DNA from: Saprospiraceae bacterium
GTDB taxonomy: Bacteria; Bacteroidota; Bacteroidia; Chitinophagales; Saprospiraceae
Length of the DNA stretch: 64,000 nucleotides
Reading direction: 5' to 3'
Assembly (NCBI GenBank): GCA_025056735.1
Contig: JANWVR010000103.1
Span: 1 to 64,000 of the forward strand
Notes under the pieces: model-generated
Database searches by the model: none
Seen by the model: the letters and a program-made list of their open reading frames with translations, nothing else
Told to the model about the DNA's origin: nothing
Shown here: one piece after another, positions 9,001 to 16,246 of the stretch
Layout of the letters: every line of letters begins with the position of its first letter
Numbering within the stretch: position 1 is the stretch's first letter
Made by a program: the position numbers and the translations under genes

Positions 9001-9167
9001 ACCACAGCCGCCGACCGACCGCCCCGAAATGGGCCGATACAGCGCCACTCGAGGGCATTGTACAAAGGTTCACCTATCCGCGGCGTCGCCGCAGGTGGGG
9101 TCTTCTGGGCAAAGGCAGGCGCAATGGCCGTCAAAGCAAACAGCAAGTAGCCAATTATCCAACGCAT
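6051..9167 (-). CDS. large secreted BNR/VPS10-sortilin-like beta-propeller protein
   Basis: 1038 residues with an N-terminal signal peptide (MRWIIGYLLFALTAIAPAFAQ). Many Asp-box/BNR motifs of the type S-DGGRTWE recur (WRTTDGGRTWENI, WKSVDAGQSWTYV, YRSKDGGRTWERI, WKSTDGGDTWTEL, FRSDDAGKTWTKL, HVSTDEGHSWTTI, HVSRDGGANWTNV), predicting two beta-propellers over residues ~40-750. The last ~250 residues hold a beta-sandwich-like stretch and a helical tail. Such proteins are often auto-named glycosyl hydrolase, but BNR blades alone do not show catalysis and I see no sialidase arginine triad. It is probably exported and involved in binding or degrading polymers or peptides. No T9SS C-terminal domain is obvious. 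Confidence 0.8.
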   Translation of the reverse strand: MRWIIGYLLFALTAIAPAFAQKTPPAATPRIGEPLYNALEWRCIGPFRGGRSAAVVGVAGRPNLFYFGATGGGVWRTTDGGRTWENISDGYFGGSIGAVEVAPSDPNVLYVGGGEKTVRGNVSAGTGVWKSVDAGQSWTYVGLPNSRHIPRIRVHPQNPDLVYAAVLGDLFKPTPERGVYRSKDGGRTWERILFANENAGAVDLCFDPTNPRILYASTWRVRRTPYSLSSGGEGSALWKSTDGGDTWTELTRNPGLPQKDTIGIIGVTVSPVNPQRVWAILEAQNGGVFRSDDAGKTWTKLNDDRNLRQRAWYYTRIYADTYDPDKVYVVNVQYHISKDGGKTFTAKSAPHGDHHDLWIAPEDPRRMIIADDGGAQITYDGGETWSTYHNQPTAQFYRVTTDNAFPYRIYVAQQDNSTLRIRHRTEGASIEERDWEPTAGGESGHIAVDPTNDDIVYGGSYHGYLTRVDHRHKTVRTINVWPEDNMGHGAEDARYRFQWNFPLFFSPHDPRKLYAASNHLHVSTDEGHSWTTISPDLTTNDRERQKSSGGPITQDNTGVEYYCTIFAACESPYEPGLLWVGTDDGLVHVSRDGGANWTNVTPPQLPKWCMINCVEPDPFRKGGLYIAATSYKMGDYSPYLFHTADYGKTWRKITNGIAAEHFTRVVRADPKRRGLLYCGTEQGMYISFDDGANWQRFQLNLPIVPITDLALKNDNLIAATQGRSLWIIDDLTVLHQVQENIGQKDFHLYQPMPSYRMEGRQARNLKTAGTNHPGGVMTHFYLKNKPSEKDSIALEFLDAQGNLIRRFASYHDKTDKLSDLKAGGNRFVWNLRYPDIRKFDGLVLWSTRLNGPKVPPGEYRVRLVWNGQSAEERFAVLPDPRASARPEDYAAQFEFVKGCADKLSEIHTAIEQIRSVRSQIKGLESRLPNEERLQPLGEKMKAVQTAMTEIEEALYQTKNRSSQDPLNFPVRLNDKLGNVMEVAATGDFPPTTQAIQVRDMLFEQINAELGRWKRICEADLPALNQLVRQLEVAVIGAP

Positions 9168-9389
9168 GGTCTATATGTTTTTTTATCAAAAAAATGAGGC
9201 GCAAGGCTACGAAAAACCGCTCAAACGGCGCGCTGGCAAGGCGCCAACACGGCTTTCGCGAGGCTCCCTCCGCCAACCCCTATTCTTTGGGTTCTGCCCT
9301 GCCCTCAACTTCTGTTTCTGACAAAACCCTGACAATCGCCGCTCGCAAACAGCGTAACCTTGCGGGCTTAAACACAAAAGCACGTAACT

Positions 9390-10466
9390 ATGCGCAACCT
9401 TTTCATTCTGCTAAGCTTTACGCTTTTATCCTGTGCCGCATTCACCCAAACCGAGTCTATCTCCACCTCCCCTACCGAACAAAAATATCTGCGCAACATC
9501 CGCCAACTCACCTTTGGCGGCGATAACGCCGAAGCCTACTGGAGTCCCAACGGCCAATGGCTCACCTTCCAAACCAACAACCCTGCCTGGAACCTGCAAT
9601 GCGACCACATTTACGCCATGGAGGTGGAAAAAGCCGCCGGCAACCCCAACTACCGCCCCTTGAGCATTAGCGGTGGCAAAGGCCGCACTACCTGCTCCTA
9701 CTTTATGCCTGACGGCAGGCACATTCTCTTTGCTAGCACGATGGCCGGTGGCGCCTCGTGTCCGCACGTGCCGCAGCCCTCGGGCAAGTACTTGTGGCCC
9801 ATCTACGACTCCTACGACATCTACGTTGCCGACCTGCAGGGCAACATCGTCAAACAGCTGACCAATTACCCCGGCTACGACGCCGAAGCCGTCGTCAGCC
9901 CAAAGGGCGATAAAATCCTCTTCACCAGCACCCGCTCAGGCGACCTCGACCTGTGGACGATGGACATTGACGGCTCAAACCTGCGCCAGATAACATTCGA
10001 CCTGGGCTACGACGGCGGCGCTTTCTTCAGCCCCGACGGCAGCCAGATTGTCTTCCGCGCCAGCCGACCCAAAACGGAAGAGGAAATCCGTGAATACCGC
10101 GAATTGCTGGCCCAGGGCCTAGTGGCGCCCACTCACATGGAAATCTTCGTCTGCAACGCCGACGGCTCCAACCTGCGTCAGGTAACGCGCCTTGGCAAAG
10201 CCAATTGGGCGCCTTATTTCCATCCTTCGGGTAAAAAAATCATTTTTTCCAGCAATCACCACTCTACGCGCGGCTACGATTTCCAGTTGTACCTCATCAA
10301 CGTAGACGGCACCGGACTGGAGCGCGTAACCACGGAAAGCATCTTCAACGCCTTCCCGATGTTCTCGCCCGACGGCAAACGCTTGGCCTGGAGCAGCAAC
10401 CGCAACAACGGCGGCACGCGCGAGACCAACGTCTTCGTGGCGGATTGGGTGGAGGGGGAGCAGTGA
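9390..10466 (+). CDS. TolB-like PD40/WD40 beta-propeller protein, exported
   Basis: 358 residues starting MRNLFILLSFTLLSCAAFTQ, a signal peptide (possibly a lipoprotein signal with Cys15, though the lipobox is imperfect). Six PD40 blades are visible: YWSPNGQWLTFQ, YFMPDGRHILFAS, VVSPKGDKILFTSTRSG, FFSPDGSQIVFRAS, YFHPSGKKIIFSSN and MFSPDGKRLAWSSNRN. DGSNLRQIT and DGSNLRQVT occur between blades, as in TolB. It is divergent from the BNR gene across a 222-nt promoter region. The likely role is periplasmic protein-protein interaction. It is shorter than TolB and has no tol-pal genes beside it, so it is a TolB-like protein and not TolB itself. Confidence 0.8.
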   Translation: MRNLFILLSFTLLSCAAFTQTESISTSPTEQKYLRNIRQLTFGGDNAEAYWSPNGQWLTFQTNNPAWNLQCDHIYAMEVEKAAGNPNYRPLSISGGKGRTTCSYFMPDGRHILFASTMAGGASCPHVPQPSGKYLWPIYDSYDIYVADLQGNIVKQLTNYPGYDAEAVVSPKGDKILFTSTRSGDLDLWTMDIDGSNLRQITFDLGYDGGAFFSPDGSQIVFRASRPKTEEEIREYRELLAQGLVAPTHMEIFVCNADGSNLRQVTRLGKANWAPYFHPSGKKIIFSSNHHSTRGYDFQLYLINVDGTGLERVTTESIFNAFPMFSPDGKRLAWSSNRNNGGTRETNVFVADWVEGEQ

Positions 10467-10481
10467 AACCGCTCACAGTGC

Positions 10482-11060
10482 TCAGCCAGCGACAGCCAGC
10501 TCGCTCGCGCGCTTTTCACACACCGCCTCCGACAGCCATAAAAAGCCGTCCATGAACTGCTGGATGTTCTTTTCAAAAGCAGCATCCAGCAATTTGCCCT
10601 GCTCATCGAAACGCTGCTGCACCTGCCCTACCGTGAGCATCTGCGGAACGGGATAGCCCGCAATGCCCAGCACCAACTGCTGCATAGCCAAAGCGGCCCG
10701 AATGCCGCCTAAGGCGCCAGCGCTTACCGACACCACGCCAATGACCTTGTGCGCAAATTCCCGCTCTTTAAGGTAATCTACAGCATTCTTCAGCGCCGCT
10801 GTGTAGCCGCCGTTGTATTCAGGCGAGACAAACAAGAAGGCGTCAGACTCCCGAACGCGCCGGGCGAAATCCGCCAGCCTATCGGGCGGGTTAGGGTGGC
10901 GGCTTAACACCTCCTCTAAAACGGGAAAGCGATACTCGGCCAAATCCAATATTTCGGCGCGATGGCTTGTATGGGCCTCTATCCACTGTTTCAAGGCCAG
11001 CGTTACACGATGCGACTGGCGGTTGAGGCGCGTGCTTGCGGAAAAGATAGCAATTTGCAT
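10482..11060 (-). CDS. NAD(P)H-dependent FMN reductase family protein
   Basis: 192 residues with a flavodoxin-like fold. The N-terminal FMN phosphate loop reads FSASTRLNRQSHRV (residues 6-19), the flavin-contacting SPEYNGGYTAALKNAVDYL is at ~79-97, and VVSVSAGALGGIRAA follows. These are hallmarks of the NADPH-dependent FMN reductase/azoreductase-like family (ArsH/ChrR/YieF relatives). A cytosolic two-electron reductase is expected; the physiological acceptor (quinone, chromate, azo dye) cannot be told from sequence. It is convergent with the PD40 gene (15 nt apart). Confidence 0.88.
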   Translation of the reverse strand: MQIAIFSASTRLNRQSHRVTLALKQWIEAHTSHRAEILDLAEYRFPVLEEVLSRHPNPPDRLADFARRVRESDAFLFVSPEYNGGYTAALKNAVDYLKEREFAHKVIGVVSVSAGALGGIRAALAMQQLVLGIAGYPVPQMLTVGQVQQRFDEQGKLLDAAFEKNIQQFMDGFLWLSEAVCEKRASELAVAG

Positions 11061-11164
11061 AACCGCCTAAACGCGGCAACAGGTAGATGGTTCACCACCC
11101 GTTGCATATTTTAGGGTAAATAGCGCCGTTTACTTTGACAAAGAGCACTTAACCCAGGAAAGGC

Positions 11165-11187
11165 GGCCCAAAAGGCCTCTTTGGGCC
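11165..11187. repeat. inverted repeat bordering the 13-nt array on its left side
   Basis: GGCCCAAA-AGGCCTC-TTTGGGCC, an 8-bp perfect stem with a 7-nt loop. Its right arm runs directly into the first array unit (CCAAACAAGCAGG). Confidence 0.75.
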
Positions 11188-11383
11188 AAACAAGCAGGCC
11201 AAACAAGCAGGCCAAACAAGCAGGCCAAACAAGCAGGCCAAACAAGCAGGCCAAACGAGCAGGCCAAACAAGCAGGCCAAACAAGCAGGCCAAACAAGCA
11301 GGCCAAACAAGGCAGGTCAAACGAGCAGGCCAAACAAGGCAGGTCAAACGAGCAGGCCAAACAAGGCAGGTCAAACGAGCAGG
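11186..11383. repeat. 13-nt tandem repeat array (15 units)
   Basis: Fifteen head-to-tail units of CCAAACAAGCAGG. Units 1-9 are uniform apart from an A-to-G change in unit 6. Units 10-15 alternate a 14-nt variant (CCAAACAAGGCAGG) with TCAAACGAGCAGG, giving three copies of a 27-nt higher-order repeat. Because 13 is not a multiple of 3, all frames cycle and the array keeps open frames on both strands (e.g. ORFs 11181-11480 and 11111-11662), which I regard as artefacts. It lies just beyond the gldG stop codon, between gldG and the FMN reductase gene. No spacers exist, so it is not CRISPR. The copy number is likely unstable between strains. Confidence 0.95.
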
Positions 11384-11399
11384 CCAAACAAGTTTGGCC
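11382..11399 (-). terminator. palindrome abutting the gldG stop codon, possible terminator and seed of the array
   Basis: GGCCAAAC-AA-GTTTGGCC is a perfect 8-bp inverted repeat one nucleotide from the gldG TAG. Its GGCCAAAC arm has the same sequence as the start of each array unit. No T-tract follows, so classic intrinsic termination is uncertain. Confidence 0.4.
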
Positions 11400-11400
11400 G

Positions 11401-13101
11401 CTACTGGTAGCGGCGTTTGCGGCGCCAGTGGAAGAAGATGCCGAACAGCGCTAAGAAGAGCAACGGAGCGCCGATGTTGAGCGCTTGCCAGAGCGGTTTT
11501 TCTTCTTTGGCGCGCACAGTGTCCAACAGGCGAAGTTTGACCTCGCGCGAGCGGGCCTCGATGACGCCTGAAGACTCGATGAGGTATTCCACCGCGTTGA
11601 TGAGCAGGTCGCGGTTGGCATAAGTGGCGTTCTCGAAGCGGTTGAAGCCCAACGGGAGCCATTCCTTTTTGGCTGGGTCGCGCACGAAGTTGGCCGCTAC
11701 ATCGCCATCGCTGATAACGATCATGCGCGTGGGCTGGCTTCGCGGTCGGAACTGCAGGCCGGCCTGGCGCAATCCTTCGGCCATTTGCTCCGACACGCGG
11801 TTTTCGTAGTTCGAAGGAAATTCCCCTTCCAGCAGCACGCCCAGCGTCTGATGGCCCTTGTTGAAGTACTCCGGCTTGAGCTCCTCGCCCATGATCTCAA
11901 AGCCTATTTCGATGGGGCTGAACTGCAGGCGGCTGTATCGGCTGCTGCGCAACAGCACAGTCTTGTTCACCGGCGTTTTGGTGCGGATGGTGTCTATGGA
12001 GGAGCAAAAGCGCAGTTCTACACGGTCTAAGTTTTTGACCACCGGATGGGCGCCTGTAGGCAGCACGGCTAAGTGATAGGGCCAGGGGAAGAGCCGGAAT
12101 TGCGGTGCATTGCCCACTACGCCCACTTGAAGCGGGATTTGCGTGCACTCCATATCGAGCACTAAATCAGGCTGAATGCGCACGCCATACTTGAAGAGCA
12201 TGTCCTCTAAGTTGAGCGGATAATCGCTGGGAATGAAGCGCTTCTGGTGGCGCAGGCTGTCTAAGCTGGCATTGAGGCGATCCACGAGCCACAGCACCTT
12301 TCCGCCGCCCATGATGTATTGATCCACGATGAACTTATCGCGCTCTGAAAAGGCCGTGCGCGGCTGGGCAATGATGAGCAGTTCGCACTTATCGGGCGGC
12401 AGGTGGATGATGGAGTCCAGCGCAATGCGGTCCGTGTCATAGAACTGCCGCAGCGAGCGCTCGAAGTCTTTGGTCTGAAGTTCGTCCAATTCTCCGTGTC
12501 CGCGCGTGAAGAGAATAATGGGCCGCCCTTTGGAGCGCAGTTTCTTGATGGCGTTGGCGAACTTGTACTCCAGCAGGCTAATGGAATTATTGATGACCTC
12601 ATCGGGCAGCAACGTGGGCGATTGGTTTTCCAAAAGGTTGACAATGACCTTGCGACTGCCGTAGTGAAAGACGGCTGTAGGATAGATAATTTGCGATTTG
12701 CTTTCGCCTTCGCCACGCACGTTGAGGTTGACCGGAGCGATGCCCTCTTCCAGCAGGGCTTTTCGGCGAGCATTGACTTCTTCCTTGCTGCCCTTGTTAG
12801 GGTCTTCAAACTGGTAGTCAATATAGCCGCTGACGCTGCGAAAGTCGTCCAGCATTTCGCGGGTAGCGGTGCGCAGGCGCTTGAAACCTGCCGGGAACTC
12901 CCCTTCGAGCAGCACGCGGACGTAGATGCGGTCGTCTATACTTTTGAGCAGCTCGCGCGTGGGCTTAGTGAGCGTGTAGCGCTTCTCCTCCGTCAAGTCT
13001 AAGTGTGTGTAGGCCTGATTGGCTAAGATGTTGATAAAAACTAAAATGCCGGCAAACAGGCCGAACTGCAACAGAGATTGCGTGCGTTGAGAACGTGGCA
13101 T
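11401..13101 (-). CDS. gldG: gliding motility ABC-type protein GldG
   Basis: I take the ATG at 13101 (566 residues); the track starts three codons earlier at a TTG. GldG is the membrane-anchored partner of the GldA/GldF ABC transporter needed for gliding in Flavobacterium. The N-terminal membrane segment (LLQFGLFAGILVFINILANQ) is followed by the family signature YTHLDLTEEKRYTLTKPTRELL. The large extracytoplasmic region carries IILFTRGHGELDELQ and DKFIVDQYIMGGGKVLWLVDR. A C-terminal membrane helix (LNIGAPLLFLALFGIFFHWRRKRR) ends the protein. gldF, often next door, is not adjacent: upstream is the divergent hldD and downstream the 13-nt array. A TACCTTTG box lies 20 nt upstream. Confidence 0.92.
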   Translation of the reverse strand: MPRSQRTQSLLQFGLFAGILVFINILANQAYTHLDLTEEKRYTLTKPTRELLKSIDDRIYVRVLLEGEFPAGFKRLRTATREMLDDFRSVSGYIDYQFEDPNKGSKEEVNARRKALLEEGIAPVNLNVRGEGESKSQIIYPTAVFHYGSRKVIVNLLENQSPTLLPDEVINNSISLLEYKFANAIKKLRSKGRPIILFTRGHGELDELQTKDFERSLRQFYDTDRIALDSIIHLPPDKCELLIIAQPRTAFSERDKFIVDQYIMGGGKVLWLVDRLNASLDSLRHQKRFIPSDYPLNLEDMLFKYGVRIQPDLVLDMECTQIPLQVGVVGNAPQFRLFPWPYHLAVLPTGAHPVVKNLDRVELRFCSSIDTIRTKTPVNKTVLLRSSRYSRLQFSPIEIGFEIMGEELKPEYFNKGHQTLGVLLEGEFPSNYENRVSEQMAEGLRQAGLQFRPRSQPTRMIVISDGDVAANFVRDPAKKEWLPLGFNRFENATYANRDLLINAVEYLIESSGVIEARSREVKLRLLDTVRAKEEKPLWQALNIGAPLLFLALFGIFFHWRRKRRYQ

Positions 13102-13120
13102 AGTGTGCAAATGTCGGCTG

Positions 13121-13128
13121 CAAAGGTA
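13121..13128 (-). promoter_or_regulatory. -7 promoter element (TACCTTTG) for gldG
   Basis: On the minus strand TACCTTTG matches TAnnTTTG exactly and ends 20 nt before the gldG ATG. No strong -33 box is seen. Confidence 0.55.
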
Positions 13129-13159
13129 ATTTCTGTTCGGGCTGTAGGGTATTTACTCG

Positions 13160-13445
13160 CTGACCTTACGCAGACGGGGCATAATGCCGTTCGCCTAAGG
13201 TTGCATCTTCCTGTCGTGGTGGGCACATCACACATCCTGTAACCGCCCGATTTATCGGGTGGAACGGACGAAACTCTTCCACAACCACATATAACATCCT
13301 GATAAACAACACATCACGCATAGGACTGGATGCCAGAGTGGAAGATGTGTCAGAGGGATGGAACATCTAATGAAAAAGAGGATTACTAAGCAGGTGTGGC
13401 GCTGATAGGTTCTTCATTCAAGTCATGCGTAACATCAGTTACTCA
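13160..13445 (+). repeat. dispersed intergenic repeat, copy 2
   Basis: Contains the hairpin core CCGCCCGATTTATCGGGTGG (13243-13262), part of a 30-nt stretch (13233-13262) identical to copy 3. Upstream similarity includes GACCTTA-GCAG and AATGCCGTTC (13171-13202). Downstream is TAACATCCTGATAAACAACA (about 13292-13311). A further GTAACATCAGTTAC block near 13429-13442 is shared with copy 1. The core folds as an 8-bp stem with a TTTA loop. Confidence 0.75.
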
Positions 13446-13526
13446 TTTCCTGACTCGAGACATGACAATTGCTGACGCTGTAATTCTTTTCCTGACCTTT
13501 GCTGTCCAATAAGGCACATCAGACAC

Positions 13527-14498
13527 ATGTTTGTAGTTACTGGAGCGGCAGGCTTTATCGGCTCGTGCATGGTGCGCCGGCTTGAAGACGCCGGCTACAA
13601 CGACGTAGTGGCCGTAGATGATTTCAGCCGCGCCGACAAAGAGCCCAACCTTGCTGGCAAACGCTTGCGCGAGCGCGTACACCGCGACCGCTTCCTCGCC
13701 TGGCTCGACGCACATTGGCGCGATGTGGAAGCCATCTTCCACTTGGGCGCGCGCACAGACACTACCGAAAAAGACACGACTGTCTTCGACGCGCTCAATC
13801 TGCACTATTCGCAGCAGCTATGGCAGCGCTGCGCCGAGTACAATATTCCCTTTCTTTACGCCAGCAGCGCCGCTACCTATGGCGCCGGCGAGCAGGGTTA
13901 CTCCGACGACCACGAACGCATCGCCCTGCTGCGGCCGCTCAACCCTTATGGCCAGAGCAAGCAGGACTTCGACATGTGGCTCCTGCAACAGGCGCCGCAA
14001 GCCGGCATCCCGTGGGCGGGTTTCAAATTCTTCAACGTCTATGGCCCCAACGAATACCACAAGGGCCGCATGGCGTCGGTGATCTTCCACACCGCACAGC
14101 AAATTCGCACCACAGGAAGCATGCGCCTCTTCCGCTCGCATCGGCCCGACTTCCGCGACGGTGAGCAGAGCCGCGACTTCATCTACGTCAAGGACGTCGT
14201 GGAAGTACTGCTGTTCTTTTTAGAAAAACGCCCGCCCAGCGCCATTTACAACCTCGGCACAGGCCAGGCACGCACGTTCTTAGACCTGGCACTCAACACC
14301 TTTCGAGCGATGGATGCCGAGCCGAACATCGCATTTATAGATACGCCTGCCGACATCCGCGACACCTATCAGTATTTCACAGAAGCCGATATGACAAAGC
14401 TGCGCCAGCAGGCAGGCTATAGCGCGCCTTTCTATTCCTTAGAAGACGGCACCGAGGACTATGTACGCGGCTATTTGCGCGAAAAACGATACTGGTGA
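13527..14498 (+). CDS. hldD: ADP-L-glycero-D-manno-heptose 6-epimerase HldD
   Basis: Last step of ADP-heptose synthesis for the lipopolysaccharide inner core, in the cytosol. 323 residues, an extended SDR. The NAD(P)-binding GAAGFIG is at residues 6-12, the catalytic YxxxK at Tyr141-Lys145 (NPYGQSK), a Ser/Ala-rich active-site strand YASSAATYG at 111-119, and the HldD-typical FKFFNVYGPNEYHKGRMASV follows. Length and motifs fit RfaD/HldD (TIGR02197-type). No other heptose genes are adjacent. It is divergent from gldG, with repeat copy 2 between them. Confidence 0.94.
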   Translation: MFVVTGAAGFIGSCMVRRLEDAGYNDVVAVDDFSRADKEPNLAGKRLRERVHRDRFLAWLDAHWRDVEAIFHLGARTDTTEKDTTVFDALNLHYSQQLWQRCAEYNIPFLYASSAATYGAGEQGYSDDHERIALLRPLNPYGQSKQDFDMWLLQQAPQAGIPWAGFKFFNVYGPNEYHKGRMASVIFHTAQQIRTTGSMRLFRSHRPDFRDGEQSRDFIYVKDVVEVLLFFLEKRPPSAIYNLGTGQARTFLDLALNTFRAMDAEPNIAFIDTPADIRDTYQYFTEADMTKLRQQAGYSAPFYSLEDGTEDYVRGYLREKRYW

Positions 14499-14540
14499 GC
14501 GGTTTTGGCCCGCTGAAGCGCGGCACCTGGATGGGTACGC

Positions 14541-15986
14541 CTACTTGCTCGCGTCTTTTCGGAAGCGGTACGAGTACAGGTCGGGCTCGCCTTCGTAATA
14601 GCCGTCTAAGACGACGAGGTTGTAGGCGTTTCGGATACAGTCCACTGCTTCGGCCACGTTGGATATGCGATTGCCGTTGACGCTGGTGATGATGTAGCCG
14701 GGCACCATGTTGGTATCATAGACGATGCTGCCTTTGCGCACGCTGACGACCATGGCGCCTTTGATGCGCATGCGCCGTTTTTCGTCGGGGGTCAGTTCGC
14801 GCAACTCAAAGCCCAGGTCTTCGCTGAATTCCAGCCCCGTAGCGCGCGGAATAGAAGCGGTAGAGTTATTGCGGTCTTTGAGCACAGCGTCGGCGCGGCG
14901 CCGGATGCCGTGGCGCCAATACTCAATGGCTACGCGCTCACCTGGGCGCATGCGTCCGATATACTCCTGGAGTTCGGGCGTCCGGCGTGTAGGGATGCTG
15001 TTGATGCTTAAGATGACATCGCCAGGCTGGAGCCCGGCGTCTGCTGCGGCGCCGTTAGCGCTGACGCGCGTGATGCGTACACCGTCGGCATTAGGGAGGC
15101 CCAAATCGCGCGCAATTTCGCTGTCGAGGTCTTCGATACTCACCCCCAAAAAGGCGCGGTGCACTTCGCCAAACTCGCGCAGGTCACGTACGACCTTTTG
15201 AACCAGATTGGAGGGCACGGCAAAGGAATAGCCCTCGTAGCTGCCCGACTCCGTGACGATAGCCGTGTTAATGCCAATGAGCTCGCCAAAAGTGTTCACT
15301 AAGGCCCCACCGCTGTTGCCCGGATTGACGGCAGCATCGGTCTGGATAAAAGACTCGATGCTGGTAGCACCGCCTAAAATGTTGATATTACGCCCTTTAG
15401 CACTGACAATGCCCGCCGTTACGGTGCTCTCCAAATTGAAGGGATTGCCCACGGCCAGCACCCATTCGCCAACGCGCACGGAGTCGCTATTACCAAAAAC
15501 TAAGAAGGGCAACTCAACGGCTTCAATCTTGAGCAAGGCAATGTCAGTAGAAGGGTCAGAACCTACTAATCGGGCCGAGAACACGCGCTTATCGGCCAGT
15601 GTAACTTTGATATCGCGGCTGTTTTCAATAACGTGATGGTTAGTAGCGATATAGCCATCGGGCGAAAGGATGACACCCGAGCCGGAGGAATTGGTCAGCG
15701 CCCGCCCCCAAAGCCCGCGATCTGCCTCGATGAGCGCCCGGACGTTGACCACTGCAGGCGTCGAAATTTCGGCAGCGGCTGTAAAGCTGGTGGGTGCCGC
15801 CGATAACATCGAAGCGCTCGAACGCGCACTAAACAGCTTCTCGACTAACCGGGCATAGCGCACCTCGCCGTCTTGGCTAAGGTCCCATCCCGACTGAGAA
15901 TGCTTTTGCTCGCCGTACCGATACAAGAACACGGCCGCCCAGGCGCTGAGCAAACCGACAACTATCATTTGAACTACCGTGCGCAT
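14541..15986 (-). CDS. HtrA/DegP-family serine protease with two PDZ domains
   Basis: 481 residues. An N-terminal membrane anchor (QMIVVGLLSAWAAVFLYRYG) places the enzyme in the periplasm. The trypsin-like domain (about 70-260) has the catalytic triad His118 (YIATNHHVI), Asp148 (DPSTDIALLKIE) and Ser225 (NPGNSGGALV). PDZ1 follows at about 285-365 (GVRITRVSANGAAADAGLQPGDVILSINS), and a second PDZ-like region at about 400-475 (GAMVVSVRKGSIVYDTNMVPGYIITSVNGN). It degrades or refolds damaged envelope proteins. It stands alone and converges on hldD. DegP, DegQ and DegS cannot be separated here. Confidence 0.93.
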   Translation of the reverse strand: MRTVVQMIVVGLLSAWAAVFLYRYGEQKHSQSGWDLSQDGEVRYARLVEKLFSARSSASMLSAAPTSFTAAAEISTPAVVNVRALIEADRGLWGRALTNSSGSGVILSPDGYIATNHHVIENSRDIKVTLADKRVFSARLVGSDPSTDIALLKIEAVELPFLVFGNSDSVRVGEWVLAVGNPFNLESTVTAGIVSAKGRNINILGGATSIESFIQTDAAVNPGNSGGALVNTFGELIGINTAIVTESGSYEGYSFAVPSNLVQKVVRDLREFGEVHRAFLGVSIEDLDSEIARDLGLPNADGVRITRVSANGAAADAGLQPGDVILSINSIPTRRTPELQEYIGRMRPGERVAIEYWRHGIRRRADAVLKDRNNSTASIPRATGLEFSEDLGFELRELTPDEKRRMRIKGAMVVSVRKGSIVYDTNMVPGYIITSVNGNRISNVAEAVDCIRNAYNLVVLDGYYEGEPDLYSYRFRKDASK

Positions 15987-16145
15987 ATCAGTTGAGTCAT
16001 TTTTCTTGTTCTATCAAACAAATGCTCGAGCAGAATGGTCAATAGCATCTTAACGCGCGCGCCCATACCCGTTGTATGTCCGATACTTGCCACAAAGGAA
16101 TGACGCAGGCAGGAGCGGCAAGAATTGCCAGAAACAAATTCAGGA

Positions 16146-16176
16146 TTGGATAAAAATTAAAAAATTATGAATTTTG
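16146..16176 (+). promoter_or_regulatory. possible Bacteroidota-type promoter for the susC-susD pair
   Basis: TTGG (16146-16149) is followed after 19 nt by GAATTTTG (16169-16176), one base off TAnnTTTG, in an AT-rich stretch. The spacing fits the known -33/-7 arrangement. It would give a leader of about 65 nt. Confidence 0.35.
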
Positions 16177-16246
16177 CATGCACTTGTGGCCATTTGGTTG
16201 CAAGATATGCCTGGTTTGTCATCGTTCATCAAACATTTTTTATCGT

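Larger units (their letters stand above)
13102..13526. other. divergent gldG/hldD intergenic region
   Basis: About 425 nt without a gene. It contains the gldG -7 box, dispersed-repeat copy 2 and a GACCTTTG box (13494-13501) 25 nt before hldD. Confidence 0.6.

Noticed and set aside
11186-11383. CRISPR-like array
   Set aside because: Units are contiguous with no spacers and there are no cas genes.
11111-11662. ORFs through the 13-nt array (WPACLACLFGL and KQAGQTSRPNKQA peptides)
   Set aside because: Stop-free frames are a consequence of the 13-nt period; the true gene on this strand is gldG, ending at 11401.
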